From the NCBI RefSeq assembly GCF_030348945.1, contig NZ_JAUCEN010000002.1, forward strand, positions 1,302,001 to 1,366,000: a stretch of DNA of 64,000 nt. The letters are read 5' to 3'. Made by a program: the position numbers and the translations under genes. The number at the start of each line of letters is the position of its first letter. Position 1 is the first letter of the stretch. The notes beneath the pieces are model-generated. The model was given only the letters and a program-made list of their open reading frames with translations, had not been told where the DNA came from and searched no databases. The DNA comes from Peribacillus sp. ACCC06369 (GTDB lineage Bacteria > Bacillota > Bacilli > Bacillales > DSM-1321). Shown one piece after another: positions 8,217 through 16,127 of this stretch.

Positions 8217-8939
8217 TTAGAACATTTCCAATAGTGCTCTTTTTAAATCTGCCTGCCAATATTTCCAGGTATGATTACCTTCAAATTCTTCATAGAAGCA
8301 TGGAAATCCTTTTTGGTTTAGTAACTTATGCAATTCCCTGTTGGGTTCTATGAAGTTTGCCTTGTTGCCATCCGTGGTCGGAACATCCGTTTCCCCAGTC
8401 CCGATCACATGGTAAAGTTCGAGGAGATGCGGATCCTCAAAATTACGTACAGCATCCATTACGGCTTCATTGGCAAGTGGCGACTGCATGATGCATTTCC
8501 CGAATGTATGGGGGTATTGCAGGGCGGCCAATAAAGAAACTGTACCACCAAGAGAGTCACCGATCAAAGTTCGACCATGTCCCATTTGATAGGTTGGAAA
8601 TTCATCATCTAAAAACGGGACAAGTTCATGGGCAAGAAAACGTATGTATGCAATGTGCTGTTCCCCGTCCGGATGATATTTGCGCCTGCGGTCAAAGCGG
8701 TCTTTATAGGGAATTCCGACAATGATGATATTCTCGATCTCATCGTTTCCTAACAGTTCATCGGCTACGCGACCAATTCGGCCCATTTGAAAATAATCAC
8801 GGCCATCCTGAGCAATCACAAGTGAATATTTATACAATGGCGAAAAATTAGCAGGCAAGTAAACAAGTAGTTCCAATTCTTCTGCTAAAGCTTCGCTTTT
8901 AAACATGTACTCTTTAATTGTGCCTTTGCGTAAACTCAT
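8217..8939 (-). CDS. yjcH: YjcH-type alpha/beta-hydrolase (esterase-like)
   Basis: 240 aa, full length. The nucleophile elbow is IGDSLGGT (Ser about residue 129), and a late NHTWKYW supplies the probable catalytic His. The overall pattern is that of the Fes/EstD-like esterase family (PF00756). No signal peptide, so it is cytosolic. The substrate is unknown. It is the upstream gene of the yjcH-yjcG-yjcF run, separated from yjcG by 89 nt. Confidence 0.88.
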   Translation of the reverse strand: MSLRKGTIKEYMFKSEALAEELELLVYLPANFSPLYKYSLVIAQDGRDYFQMGRIGRVADELLGNDEIENIIIVGIPYKDRFDRRRKYHPDGEQHIAYIRFLAHELVPFLDDEFPTYQMGHGRTLIGDSLGGTVSLLAALQYPHTFGKCIMQSPLANEAVMDAVRNFEDPHLLELYHVIGTGETDVPTTDGNKANFIEPNRELHKLLNQKGFPCFYEEFEGNHTWKYWQADLKRALLEMF

Positions 8940-9131
8940 TCTCCCGCACCTCGATGATAATTAATAATGAAAAACAACTTACTTGATTATTTTAGCATAG
9001 CCTTGCGACTTTTTCCCGTGACAAGAAGTTAGAATAGAAAATTTTCATTATATTTTCTAAAAATTTAAATTATAAGGTGTTATAATACAAGGATATAGAA
9101 AAATAATACAATAAAAGAGGTGGCGAATAAA

Positions 9132-9689
9132 ATGGCAGATGTACAGGTACACAGCAGGGAAGTAACAAAGGCGGCTAAACGATCATTAATAGAACGTGGT
9201 GTCAGTGTGGAAGCAATTGCAAAAATCGTTTATGAATTGCAGTTCCCGTATAAAGCTGATCTTAAGCTTGAGGAATGCATCCACAGCGTTGAGCGTGTCC
9301 TGTTGAAAAGGGAAATTCAACATGCCATTTTAGTCGGTGTGGAGCTGGATAAACTGGCAGAGCAAAAAAAGCTATCAGAACCCCTGCAATCGATTGTTGA
9401 ATCTGATGAAGGTTTATTCGGAGTGGATGAAACGATTGCCTTTGGTGCAGTGCTCGGTTACGGAAGCATTGCTGTAACGACCTTTGGCCATTTGGACAAA
9501 AATAAAATAGGCGTCATTCACGAACTTGATAAGAAACAAGAAGGAATCGTGCATACCTTCCTGGATGATATCGTTGCAAGTATTGCCGCGAGTGCCGCCT
9601 CAAGGTTAGCTCATCGTCTGAGAGATGAAGAAGAATCATTAACTGAACAGGAAAAGGACATTCAGGAAGAAGAAGAGTTAATCGGTTGA
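9132..9689 (+). CDS. Phosphatidylglycerophosphatase A family protein (YutG-like)
   Basis: 185 aa from ATG 9132; AGAGGTGG sits 7 nt upstream, so the in-frame GTG at 9120 is part of the ribosome binding site. The sequence matches PgpA/YutG of Bacillus: soluble N-terminal helices, FGVDETIAFGAVLGYGSIAVTTFG in the middle, and an Asp-containing FLDDIVASIAASAASRLAHR segment. PgpA would dephosphorylate phosphatidylglycerophosphate, but the Bacillus form lacks clear membrane helices, so the reaction is uncertain. The C-terminus is acidic (EEEE). A TATAAT box lies at 9081-9086 with no good -35. Confidence 0.8.
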   Translation: MADVQVHSREVTKAAKRSLIERGVSVEAIAKIVYELQFPYKADLKLEECIHSVERVLLKREIQHAILVGVELDKLAEQKKLSEPLQSIVESDEGLFGVDETIAFGAVLGYGSIAVTTFGHLDKNKIGVIHELDKKQEGIVHTFLDDIVASIAASAASRLAHRLRDEEESLTEQEKDIQEEEELIG

Positions 9690-9706
9690 ATCTTAATAAA
9701 CAATTT

Positions 9707-9928
9707 TCATCCAGACCTATCAAACCTGGCCTTAATGAGGCGGGCAGAAAGGATATTGGCCATTTTAAATGTCCGTTTTGTCTGCCTTAGAAAACAGAAT
9801 GCGTGAATATGGCCTGGATAAACTTCAAGCACCTGGATTTTCCGCTGCGTAATCTTTCCTTGTTCGGAGAGATAGATTATTTCCAATGGAGCGTTTTCTT
9901 CCATATGTTTGCGAAGTATATATTTCAT
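9707..9928 (-). CDS. Small stand-alone WYL-domain-like protein
   Basis: 73 aa. The pattern IIYLSEQGKITQRKIQVLEVY, then HAFCFLRQTKRTFKMANILSA, follows the WYL domain core (Y-x-x-x-G-x-x-x-x-R ... aRTFkl-x-x-I). WYL domains sense ligands or nucleic acid, usually fused to an HTH; here there is no DNA-binding part. AAAGGAG lies upstream of the ATG and a promoter can be placed at 9966-9995. It runs convergent to the PgpA-like gene with a 17-nt gap. Confidence 0.75.
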   Translation of the reverse strand: MKYILRKHMEENAPLEIIYLSEQGKITQRKIQVLEVYPGHIHAFCFLRQTKRTFKMANILSARLIKARFDRSG

Positions 9929-9965
9929 TCCTTGTCACTCCTTTGCTGACTTGCTTGCTTGCTAT

Positions 9966-9995
9966 ATTATATGCGAACATACGTTTTTTATGCAA
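9966..9995 (-). promoter_or_regulatory. SigA-type promoter of the WYL gene
   Basis: On the minus strand, TTGCAT (-35) is separated by 18 nt from TATAAT (-10), about 38 nt before the start codon. Confidence 0.6.
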
Positions 9996-10076
9996 GGGAA
10001 AAGGGAACGTCGGTTCTGGTTTTTAAGTGAGGTAAAATAAAAAAAGATAAAATTAAAACTTTTTTAATATAACTCG

Positions 10077-10104
10077 TTGACTTTTTAACAAAAAAACTTA
10101 TAAT
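10077..10104 (+). promoter_or_regulatory. SigA-type promoter of tRNA-Val
   Basis: TTGACT (-35), 16-nt spacer, TATAAT (-10); transcription would begin about 35 nt before the mature tRNA. Confidence 0.65.
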
Positions 10105-10145
10105 AAATTATGTACTTAAGTAATTTACCAGCCAGTCTTACATAC

Positions 10146-10217
10146 GACTTGTTAGCTCAGTGGGAGAGCACTTCCTTGACAGGGAAGGGGTCGTGGGTTC
10201 GAATCCCTCACAGGTCA
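10146..10217 (+). tRNA. tRNA-Val (anticodon GAC), CCA not encoded
   Basis: 72 nt. The acceptor arms GACTTGT and ACAGGTC pair fully (one G-T). The D-arm is GCTC/GAGC, the anticodon stem CTTCC/GGAAG carries the loop TTGACAG with anticodon GAC, and the T-arm has TTCGAAT. One T-stem pair is mismatched (GTGGG/CCCTC). The 3' end is A followed by TCC, so CCA must be added enzymatically. It stands alone rather than in a tRNA cluster. Part of its 3' half is repeated at 12493. Confidence 0.9.
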
Positions 10218-10218
10218 T

Positions 10219-10266
10219 CCGAACGGCGGAAGCATTGTTAAACAATGTTTTTGCCGTTTTTTATTT
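10219..10266 (+). terminator. Terminator of the tRNA gene
   Basis: AACGGC...GCCGTT closes an extended imperfect stem with an inner CATTGTT/AACAATG pairing, followed by TTTTTTATTTT. Confidence 0.85.
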
Positions 10267-10327
10267 TAAATCACGACTGTATTATGATGGGGTCAAGTTA
10301 AACACCATGGAATGCCAACAAACCACT

Positions 10328-10361
10328 TCACGCTAAAATATGTGAGGTGTTTTTTTATGCT
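10328..10361 (+). terminator. Orphan hairpin with T-tract
   Basis: CACTTCAC / GTGAGGTG stem (one G-T) with a long AT-rich loop and seven T on the plus strand. No plus-strand gene lies directly upstream other than the tRNA. Confidence 0.5.
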
Positions 10362-10434
10362 TTTAAAATTTGGAATTCAAGTGTTTCATGAAGATCGTCA
10401 ATTTAAAAATCTTACCGAAAGTATTTAATGCTAG

Positions 10435-10587
10435 TCACAGGTCATTAACAGCCAAAGGCTTAAATCCATGATATAACAGGGATTTTGGCCCATTTTCTGT
10501 TTTCGTTTCCATCCATTTTTCCTGTGTGTTCATGCTTTGCACAAAGTTGCTCAGAAACTGCATATGACGGTGAATCGTTCGTTGCAT
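10435..10587 (-). CDS. Small hypothetical protein (50 aa)
   Basis: A 50-aa frame starting with ATG at 10587 behind AAAGAGG at 8-nt spacing. It reads MQRTIHRHMQFLSNFV, then a middle with QEKWMETKTENGPKS, and ends YHGFKPLAVNDL. It is soluble and basic at the N-terminus. No family is recognised. Support for a real gene comes from the ribosome binding site and from a decayed copy at about 12600-12650 in which HxHM(Q/E)FL is still readable in the same orientation. It lies between tRNA-Val and truA. Confidence 0.5.
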   Translation of the reverse strand: MQRTIHRHMQFLSNFVQSMNTQEKWMETKTENGPKSLLYHGFKPLAVNDL

Positions 10588-10948
10588 GACGTTAGCCTCT
10601 TTGATACACTATGCAGAAGTACATTTCACTTTGATTGCTAGGATTATAAGATGTATGAACTTTACATAAATCATGGTCCTTGTAAGCTGTGGGGTGCTCC
10701 AATCGAGACCTGAAAAGGGGATCGGATTATCCTGTTACTACAGTTGCTTTAGACTTTTGAAAGAAGTAACGAAGTTCAGTTTAACCTGATATATAGGGGA
10801 ATAAAGGGACAAAATACAATACAATATAATATTGTTTATAAGAAAAAATCATATGTTCCCTCATACAGCAGGAGTTGTATGGGGGCTTGTATTTTATCAA
10901 GAATTTTCTGTTTAGATGACTATACAGTAATAAAATAAGGAGGAAGAA
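10588..10948. other. Intergenic region upstream of truA
   Basis: 361 nt, AT-rich. It contains the perfect palindrome ACAATATAATATTGT (10821-10835). No promoter stands out with confidence and no further frame with a ribosome binding site was seen. Confidence 0.4.
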
Positions 10949-11686
10949 ATGAACAATTATAAATTGACGATTCAATATGATGGCGGGCGCTATAAGGGCT
11001 GGCAACGACTCGGTAATAGTGATGATACCATTCAAGGGAAAATAGAAAATGTATTAACGGAAATGGTAGGGGAAAAAATTGAAATCATCGGATGCAGCAG
11101 AACAGATGCAGGTGTACATGCTCTTGCTCAAATTGCCAATTTTAAGATCGGAGAAAATCTGACTGAATCTGAAATCATGAACTATTTGAATAGATATTTA
11201 CCCCAAGATATCAGCGTTGTGGATGTTACATTAGTTCCTGATCGTTTTCATGCCCGTTATAATGCTAAGGATAAAACCTATCTGTATAAGATCTGGAACG
11301 AGCAATATACAAATCCTTTCATGCGAAAGTACAGTATGCATGTTGAGGAAAAGCTGAATATCACAAAAATGAAAAGAGCATGTCAATATTTTATAGGTGA
11401 ACATGATTTTACTTCTTTTTCTAATGCAAAGTCTAAGAAAAAATCAATGGTGCGTGAAATATATTCTATTGATATAGAAGAAAATGCCGGCTTCATCAAA
11501 ATTACAGTGCGAGGTGATGGATTTCTTTATAATATGGTCAGAAAAATTGTCGGAACGTTGATAGAAGTTGGGTTGGGTGAAATAGATGCTGAAAATATAC
11601 CAAGTATTTTAGAGTCAAAAGAAAGAATCCAGACGGGTCGTATGGCGGAGGCAGCTGGGTTGTACTTGGTAAAGGTTGATTTTTAG
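10949..11686 (+). CDS. truA: tRNA pseudouridine synthase A paralogue
   Basis: 245 aa, full length. The catalytic motif GCSRTDAGVHALAQ (Asp about residue 52) is present, together with the start YKLTIQYDGGRYKGWQ and the C-terminal RGDGFLYNMVRKIVGTLIEVG. TruA isomerises uridines 38-40 in the tRNA anticodon arm. AAGGAGGAAG precedes the ATG. Bacilli usually keep one truA in the ribosomal protein cluster (rplQ-ecfT-truA-rplM); this copy is outside it and so is likely the second, accessory TruA known in some species. It lies within the segment bracketed by tRNA 3'-end repeats. Confidence 0.93.
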   Translation: MNNYKLTIQYDGGRYKGWQRLGNSDDTIQGKIENVLTEMVGEKIEIIGCSRTDAGVHALAQIANFKIGENLTESEIMNYLNRYLPQDISVVDVTLVPDRFHARYNAKDKTYLYKIWNEQYTNPFMRKYSMHVEEKLNITKMKRACQYFIGEHDFTSFSNAKSKKKSMVREIYSIDIEENAGFIKITVRGDGFLYNMVRKIVGTLIEVGLGEIDAENIPSILESKERIQTGRMAEAAGLYLVKVDF

Positions 11687-11823
11687 ACCAAATATTGATG
11701 TATCGCCTAATGCATTGTTTAAATCATTACCAATATCCCATAGGGTCTCAAAACACTTTGGACTAGTTGCAAGAAATAGGGAAGAATGGTAAAGGGGAAA
11801 TAACGAAAGAAGGGGAGATTTCC

Positions 11824-12348
11824 ATGAGGTTAGAAGGAAAGAAAATTATCAGTCTTGTGCACCACGATTTTGAAGATTTAGAGCTCTGGTATCCGATCTT
11901 ACGATTGAAAGAAGAGGGAGCGATTGTTCACCTCGCTGGAGAAAAGGCGAATGAAACGTACATTGGAAAATATGGTGTACCAGCCGTATCTGATTATGAG
12001 TATGGCAGTATTAAAGCTGAAGAATATGATGCCATTCTTGTACCAGGTGGTTGGGCACCTGACAAAATTCGTCGGTTTCCTGAAGTGATATCACTTATCC
12101 AAAGCATGGAAGAAAATAAAAAACCCATCGGGCAAATTTGTCACGCTGGTTGGGTGTTGATTTCTGCCAAAATTTTATATGGGAAGAATGTAACGAGTAC
12201 ACCTGGCATTAAAGATGATATGGAAAATGCGGGGGCAACTTGGATAGATAAGCCCGTCGTAGTAGATGGAAACCTTGTATCAAGCAGACGCCCGCCTGAT
12301 CTACCGGATTATTTAAGGGAATTGATTAACGTGATTGAAAAGCGTTAA
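11824..12348 (+). CDS. DJ-1/PfpI family protein (general stress type 18-like)
   Basis: 174 aa from ATG 11824, chosen for the GGGGAG site just upstream; an in-frame TTG at 11767 is less likely. The fold is class I glutamine amidotransferase-like with the nucleophile elbow GQICHAGW (Cys about residue 106) and the acidic partner in HHDFEDLELWYP. YfkM/YraA-type members act in stress protection as deglycases or proteases; the exact activity is not shown. A strong terminator follows. Confidence 0.88.
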   Translation: MRLEGKKIISLVHHDFEDLELWYPILRLKEEGAIVHLAGEKANETYIGKYGVPAVSDYEYGSIKAEEYDAILVPGGWAPDKIRRFPEVISLIQSMEENKKPIGQICHAGWVLISAKILYGKNVTSTPGIKDDMENAGATWIDKPVVVDGNLVSSRRPPDLPDYLRELINVIEKR

Positions 12349-12362
12349 AACATAATAGCGTG

Positions 12363-12402
12363 AAAAAGTGGTTTTTCCTTCTGGAAAAACCACTTTTAAT
12401 TA
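12363..12402 (+). terminator. Rho-independent terminator after the PfpI gene
   Basis: A perfect stem AAAAGTGGTTTTTCC / GGAAAAACCACTTTT (15 bp) with a short loop and T-rich end. Confidence 0.85.
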
Positions 12403-12492
12403 TTCCTATTTCCAATTACCAAATGCGAAATATGAAAATAAAAAGGAGTATCTTCACTCATTTAATGCAGTAACCAGTTTGATTTCTATGAA

Positions 12493-12650
12493 GGGGTCCC
12501 TATTCGAATTCCTCACGGGTCATCCGAACGGCAAAAGCATTGCTGTTCTTCCCGATTTTTATTTTGTCATTTTAGAAATCTTTACCTTCTGAATGCAAAG
12601 CACAAAGACTGCACAGAAACTCCATGTGAGGGTCAATTTGTCAGAGTCTT
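12493..12650 (+). repeat. Decayed second copy of tRNA-Val 3' end plus flanking small ORF
   Basis: GGGGTC...TTCGAATTCCTCACGGGTCATCCGAACGGC repeats, with a few changes, the T-arm, acceptor strand and terminator start found at 10187-10230. About 60 nt later GCACAAAG...TGCACAGAAACTCCATGTGA repeats the start of the 50-aa gene (10538-10570). The partner segments are about 2.3 kb apart in direct orientation. Confidence 0.75.
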
Positions 12651-12684
12651 TAGGTTTAATGATGTTATTTGAAACAAAGGATTA

Positions 12685-13374
12685 TTATCTTAATTGTTCC
12701 TTAATCAGATCAATATACAAATTTCCTTTTGTCCCTATGACGGCATATGAGATGTCAAAAACAGAAAGGTTTCTTTTTTTTAGTTCAGCCATTAACCATT
12801 CGTCATCGTAGTTGTGTTTCGATAAGTTTTCGTATAAGATCTTCCCATCATAAACCAGCTCTAACGGTACAGAACCTGCTGAGGCCAGTAGAGGTAAATC
12901 CTGCTTGGTGGTATTTTGGTATTGTTTTTTTTTTAATACAGAGAGGGAGCCATTTATCTCTAGAATTGCGCACTCCACTTCTTCTATGTTGAAGATATCT
13001 TTTCCCCGCAATGCCTGTTTAAGAGAATCCAGTGAGTACCCCATTCGCTCCATTGACTCTTCGAGAATTTGTCCTTTTTGAATTAAGGTAGCAGGTTCTC
13101 CAGCAATCCATTTCCCGAAGCGCGGATTTCGAACCGCTAGTAGATTCAGTATAAAAACGACGGTACCCATTATGATAATTGCAATGATAAAATACAGGAA
13201 TTTAATTTTAATATTAAAGGCTAGATTTCCTGCAATTGTCCCCATCGTAATTGAAGCGATATAAAGGTGATAGGTCCTCTGGGCAATCGTCTGTTTACCG
13301 AGCAGCTGTACAAATACCCATAATAAAATAAACGCGGTAAAGGTTCGAAAGATGATTTCAACAGATTCTGACAT
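12685..13374 (-). CDS. DUF421 (YetF/YdfR-type) membrane protein
   Basis: 229 aa from ATG 13374, picked because AAGGGAG lies 8 nt upstream. Three membrane helices fill about residues 7-85, followed by a soluble part typical of DUF421: RFGKWIAGEPATLIQKGQI, GKDIFNIEEVECAILEINGSLSVLKK, and a final ISYAVIGTKGNLYIDL. Members occur in spore inner membranes, where some influence germination or resistance; the function of this one is unknown. It is convergent with the PfpI gene across the decayed repeat. Confidence 0.88.
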   Translation of the reverse strand: MSESVEIIFRTFTAFILLWVFVQLLGKQTIAQRTYHLYIASITMGTIAGNLAFNIKIKFLYFIIAIIIMGTVVFILNLLAVRNPRFGKWIAGEPATLIQKGQILEESMERMGYSLDSLKQALRGKDIFNIEEVECAILEINGSLSVLKKKQYQNTTKQDLPLLASAGSVPLELVYDGKILYENLSKHNYDDEWLMAELKKRNLSVFDISYAVIGTKGNLYIDLIKEQLR

Positions 13375-13605
13375 GACTATTTCTCCCTTACAAAAATCCC
13401 GACAGTTCGTTTGTGATAGCATGTTCATACAGCAAGCCCTTTATTCTGTAATTAGTAAGAAGAAAGATACCGTCTTTGGATGGGAAACCCATTTGACATA
13501 AATAGATAGATTTATTCAATGGGTGTGATAGATGAAGAAGAATTAATCATAATTATGAAACGTACTTCCTTTTAAACCAAGCCTTCAAGATAAGTTAAAT
13601 CTCCG

Positions 13606-13636
13606 GAAGCAGGTAGCTCGTTACTTGCTTCTTTTC
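13606..13636 (+). terminator. Orphan hairpin with T-tract
   Basis: GAAGCAGGTA / TACTTGCTTC stem with a 6-nt loop, then CTTTTCG. The stretch 13375-13730 otherwise holds the divergent upstream regions of the DUF421 and YhgE genes; nothing else was recognised. Confidence 0.5.
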
Positions 13637-13730
13637 GCTTTGAAAAATCCATGGATATGTTTACTTAGTATTGATTAAGAACATTTTTCGAATAATAGCA
13701 TCAAAATACTTTTTTGCACGGGGGTATGGT

Positions 13731-15833
13731 TTGAGTAATATTCGGGAAATATTCATTGACGATTTAAAAAGCATTTATAAAAATTTCTTCGTTTGTATCG
13801 TTGTTGTGTTCCTTATGTTCATTCCGTCCATTTATGCGTGGTTTAATATTGTCGCATCCTGGGACCCGTATGCAAATACGGAAGGAATCCTTGTCGGTGT
13901 TTCTAATAGTGATAAAGGTGCGGATATAAATGGCGAAGCGGTGAACATAGGGAAGGAAGTAATAGAGGGGTTAAAAGGGAATAAAGATTTGGGCTGGAGA
14001 TTCACAACGGAAAAAGAAGCGATAGCAAAGGTGGAAAAGGGGGATTATTACGCATCCATCATCATTCCAGAGAATTTTTCCGAGCATATTGCGACAATCA
14101 TGACCGATGACCCTGTGAAAGCGGAGATTGATTACTATGTTAATGAAAAAATCAATTCCGTTGCTCCTAAAATTACGGCAGCGGGGGCCAACAGCATTGT
14201 GGATAATGTGAGCAAAAGCTTTATCAAATCAGCTAGTGGGAGTATCCTTGCAATCTTTAATGAACTGGGAATCACCTTGCAAAATGAGTTGCCGACGATT
14301 CAAAAAATGAAGAATATGGTGTATTTATTAGAGGCTGAACTGCCTGAGCTTGAACAAAATATCAAAACCGTTCAAACACATGTTAAAAAGGCTGAAGATA
14401 TCATTAAGGTGGTAAATGATGGTCTGGATTCCATAGAAGGGATAACATCGCAGAAAGACAAATTGGTTTCAGACGTTTCTAGTTATGTAGATTCAACAAA
14501 GCAGGCATTTGAAGGACTCAATCCACTCTTGAAAAATGATATTGCGAATATCAGGAGCTTTAATGAATCCACTTTAGTGCTGGCGAACCGGTTAACGGGT
14601 CAGGATTTGCCTGGCAATGAGTCGGATCAGTTAATGGAACAAGGGATAACGAGGATAAATAAAGAGTTGTACCTTTTGGATAGTATGTATAATTTATTGG
14701 TGAGAGTCAATCAATTTAGTGAGAAAAGCTTGCTTCAGCCGGAAATACAGCTAGTGGAGGATTTGCGGGATAATGCTTCGAACCAACTTCACGCACTGAA
14801 TAACCGATCCTTCGGCAATCTTATCGAACTTGGCGAGAACACTGATCAAGTCTTGGCAAGATTCCAGGATGTCTATTTAAAGGAAACAGCGCCAAAATTC
14901 AATGAAATATGGAATGAAACGGAATCAATATTGAATAAAGTCAGGGTTACGATGGAAGAGGGGACCAAGGTCATTCCAGAAGTGAAGACGCTTTTGGATG
15001 AGACCAATCGAACGTTGGAAACACGTTCAGGGGATATCGATAAGTTACAGAAAAAGTTCCCGGAAATCGAAACGAAAATAAAGGCCTTAGCTTCTAAAAT
15101 GAGAGAAATCGATAAGTCTTATAATATGGAAGAAGTGATTGATTTCCTAAGGAATGATATTGAACAAGAAAGTGAATTTTTTTCAGAACCAGTGCTGCTC
15201 AATAAACATAGTCTCTTTCCGATTCCAAACTATGGATCAGCCATGTCTCCTTTCTTTACGGCACTATCCCTTTGGGTGGGTGGTACAATATTGATTTCCA
15301 TGCTTAGCGTGGGTGTTTCTCAAAAAAATTACAGTCCGTATCAAATTTATATCGGTAGGTATCTTATATTCTTCATAATTGGGTTAATGCAGGCACTTAG
15401 TGTGTCCATAGGGAATATTCTACTGATCGATGTGTACGTAGCGGATAAATTTGAGTACATCCTGTTTTCTGTCTTGATAAGTACAGTATTTACACTCATT
15501 GTCTACACCTTCGTTTCAGTTCTTGGAAATGTTGGAAAGGGGATTAGTGTCGTCTTGATGGTCCTTCAAATTTCAAGTTCAGGAGGCACATTTCCCATTC
15601 AAGTTACGCCTCCCTTTTTTCAACATATCAACCCCTTCCTGCCATTCACCTATGCCGTTGGTTTACTTCGTGAATCTGTTGGGGGAATAACCTGGAGCGT
15701 TGCTGGTAGGGATATTTTCATCTTGTTTCTCTATATAATGATCACGCTCATCTTAGGAATCATTTTGAAAAAGCCCTTGCATGCAAGGACACAAAGGATG
15801 AAGGATAAATTGTATGGAAGCAGGATTTTTTAA
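13731..15833 (+). CDS. YhgE/Pip domain membrane protein
   Basis: About 700 aa. One N-terminal helix (FFVCIVVVFLMFIPSIYAWFN) is followed by a long extracellular coiled-coil-rich region, then five membrane helices at the C-terminus, the ABC-2-like layout of YhgE/Pip proteins. The GGVSNSDKG-like segment (ILVGVSNSDKGADINGEAVNIG) is typical. Members include phage infection protein Pip and subunits linked to type VII secretion or export. Start: TTG 13731 behind GGGGG at 6 nt is preferred; an in-frame TTG at 13671 would add 20 residues. It stands alone with its own terminator. Confidence 0.88.
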   Translation: MSNIREIFIDDLKSIYKNFFVCIVVVFLMFIPSIYAWFNIVASWDPYANTEGILVGVSNSDKGADINGEAVNIGKEVIEGLKGNKDLGWRFTTEKEAIAKVEKGDYYASIIIPENFSEHIATIMTDDPVKAEIDYYVNEKINSVAPKITAAGANSIVDNVSKSFIKSASGSILAIFNELGITLQNELPTIQKMKNMVYLLEAELPELEQNIKTVQTHVKKAEDIIKVVNDGLDSIEGITSQKDKLVSDVSSYVDSTKQAFEGLNPLLKNDIANIRSFNESTLVLANRLTGQDLPGNESDQLMEQGITRINKELYLLDSMYNLLVRVNQFSEKSLLQPEIQLVEDLRDNASNQLHALNNRSFGNLIELGENTDQVLARFQDVYLKETAPKFNEIWNETESILNKVRVTMEEGTKVIPEVKTLLDETNRTLETRSGDIDKLQKKFPEIETKIKALASKMREIDKSYNMEEVIDFLRNDIEQESEFFSEPVLLNKHSLFPIPNYGSAMSPFFTALSLWVGGTILISMLSVGVSQKNYSPYQIYIGRYLIFFIIGLMQALSVSIGNILLIDVYVADKFEYILFSVLISTVFTLIVYTFVSVLGNVGKGISVVLMVLQISSSGGTFPIQVTPPFFQHINPFLPFTYAVGLLRESVGGITWSVAGRDIFILFLYIMITLILGIILKKPLHARTQRMKDKLYGSRIF

Positions 15834-15896
15834 GTTCTCTGAATGGGCTGGGAACTTCGTTTACCCTTATTTGAAACGAAACTGGATACTTGAAAT

Positions 15897-15933
15897 TAAC
15901 CTGAACCCTTAGAAAGGGCTCAGGTTTTTTTAT
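15897..15933 (+). terminator. Rho-independent terminator after the YhgE gene
   Basis: AACCTGAACCCTT / AGGGCTCAGGTT stem with a short loop and TTTTTTTATTTT. Confidence 0.85.
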
Positions 15934-16048
15934 TTTGGTGCATGGAAGTTGTCCAAATGGTTGTTTTGTGCAAGTTTGGAATATTTATAAATAAAATGAC
16001 AGTTAAATAGAAAGATACCGATAAATTAGAATTTTTGCATTTTTATAG

Positions 16049-16077
16049 TTGACAAAAACCATTGGATTAATCATTAT
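16049..16077 (+). promoter_or_regulatory. SigA promoter of the sulfonate-type ABC operon
   Basis: Consensus TTGACA, 17-nt spacer, CATTAT. No SAM riboswitch or T-box elements were seen between it and the first gene (16128). Confidence 0.65.
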
Positions 16078-16127
16078 TAAGAAATAATGTTTAGTAAATC
16101 GATGCGATATAAAAGTGGGGTGACTTT

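Noticed and set aside
11767..11823. Upstream TTG start for the PfpI gene
   Set aside because: The extension has no ribosome binding site and is not part of the DJ-1 fold; the ATG at 11824 has GGGGAG.
10146..12572. Prophage or integrative element at tRNA-Val
   Set aside because: The tRNA 3'-end repeat fits, but there is no integrase, excisionase or phage gene, and the repeated small gene fits duplication better.
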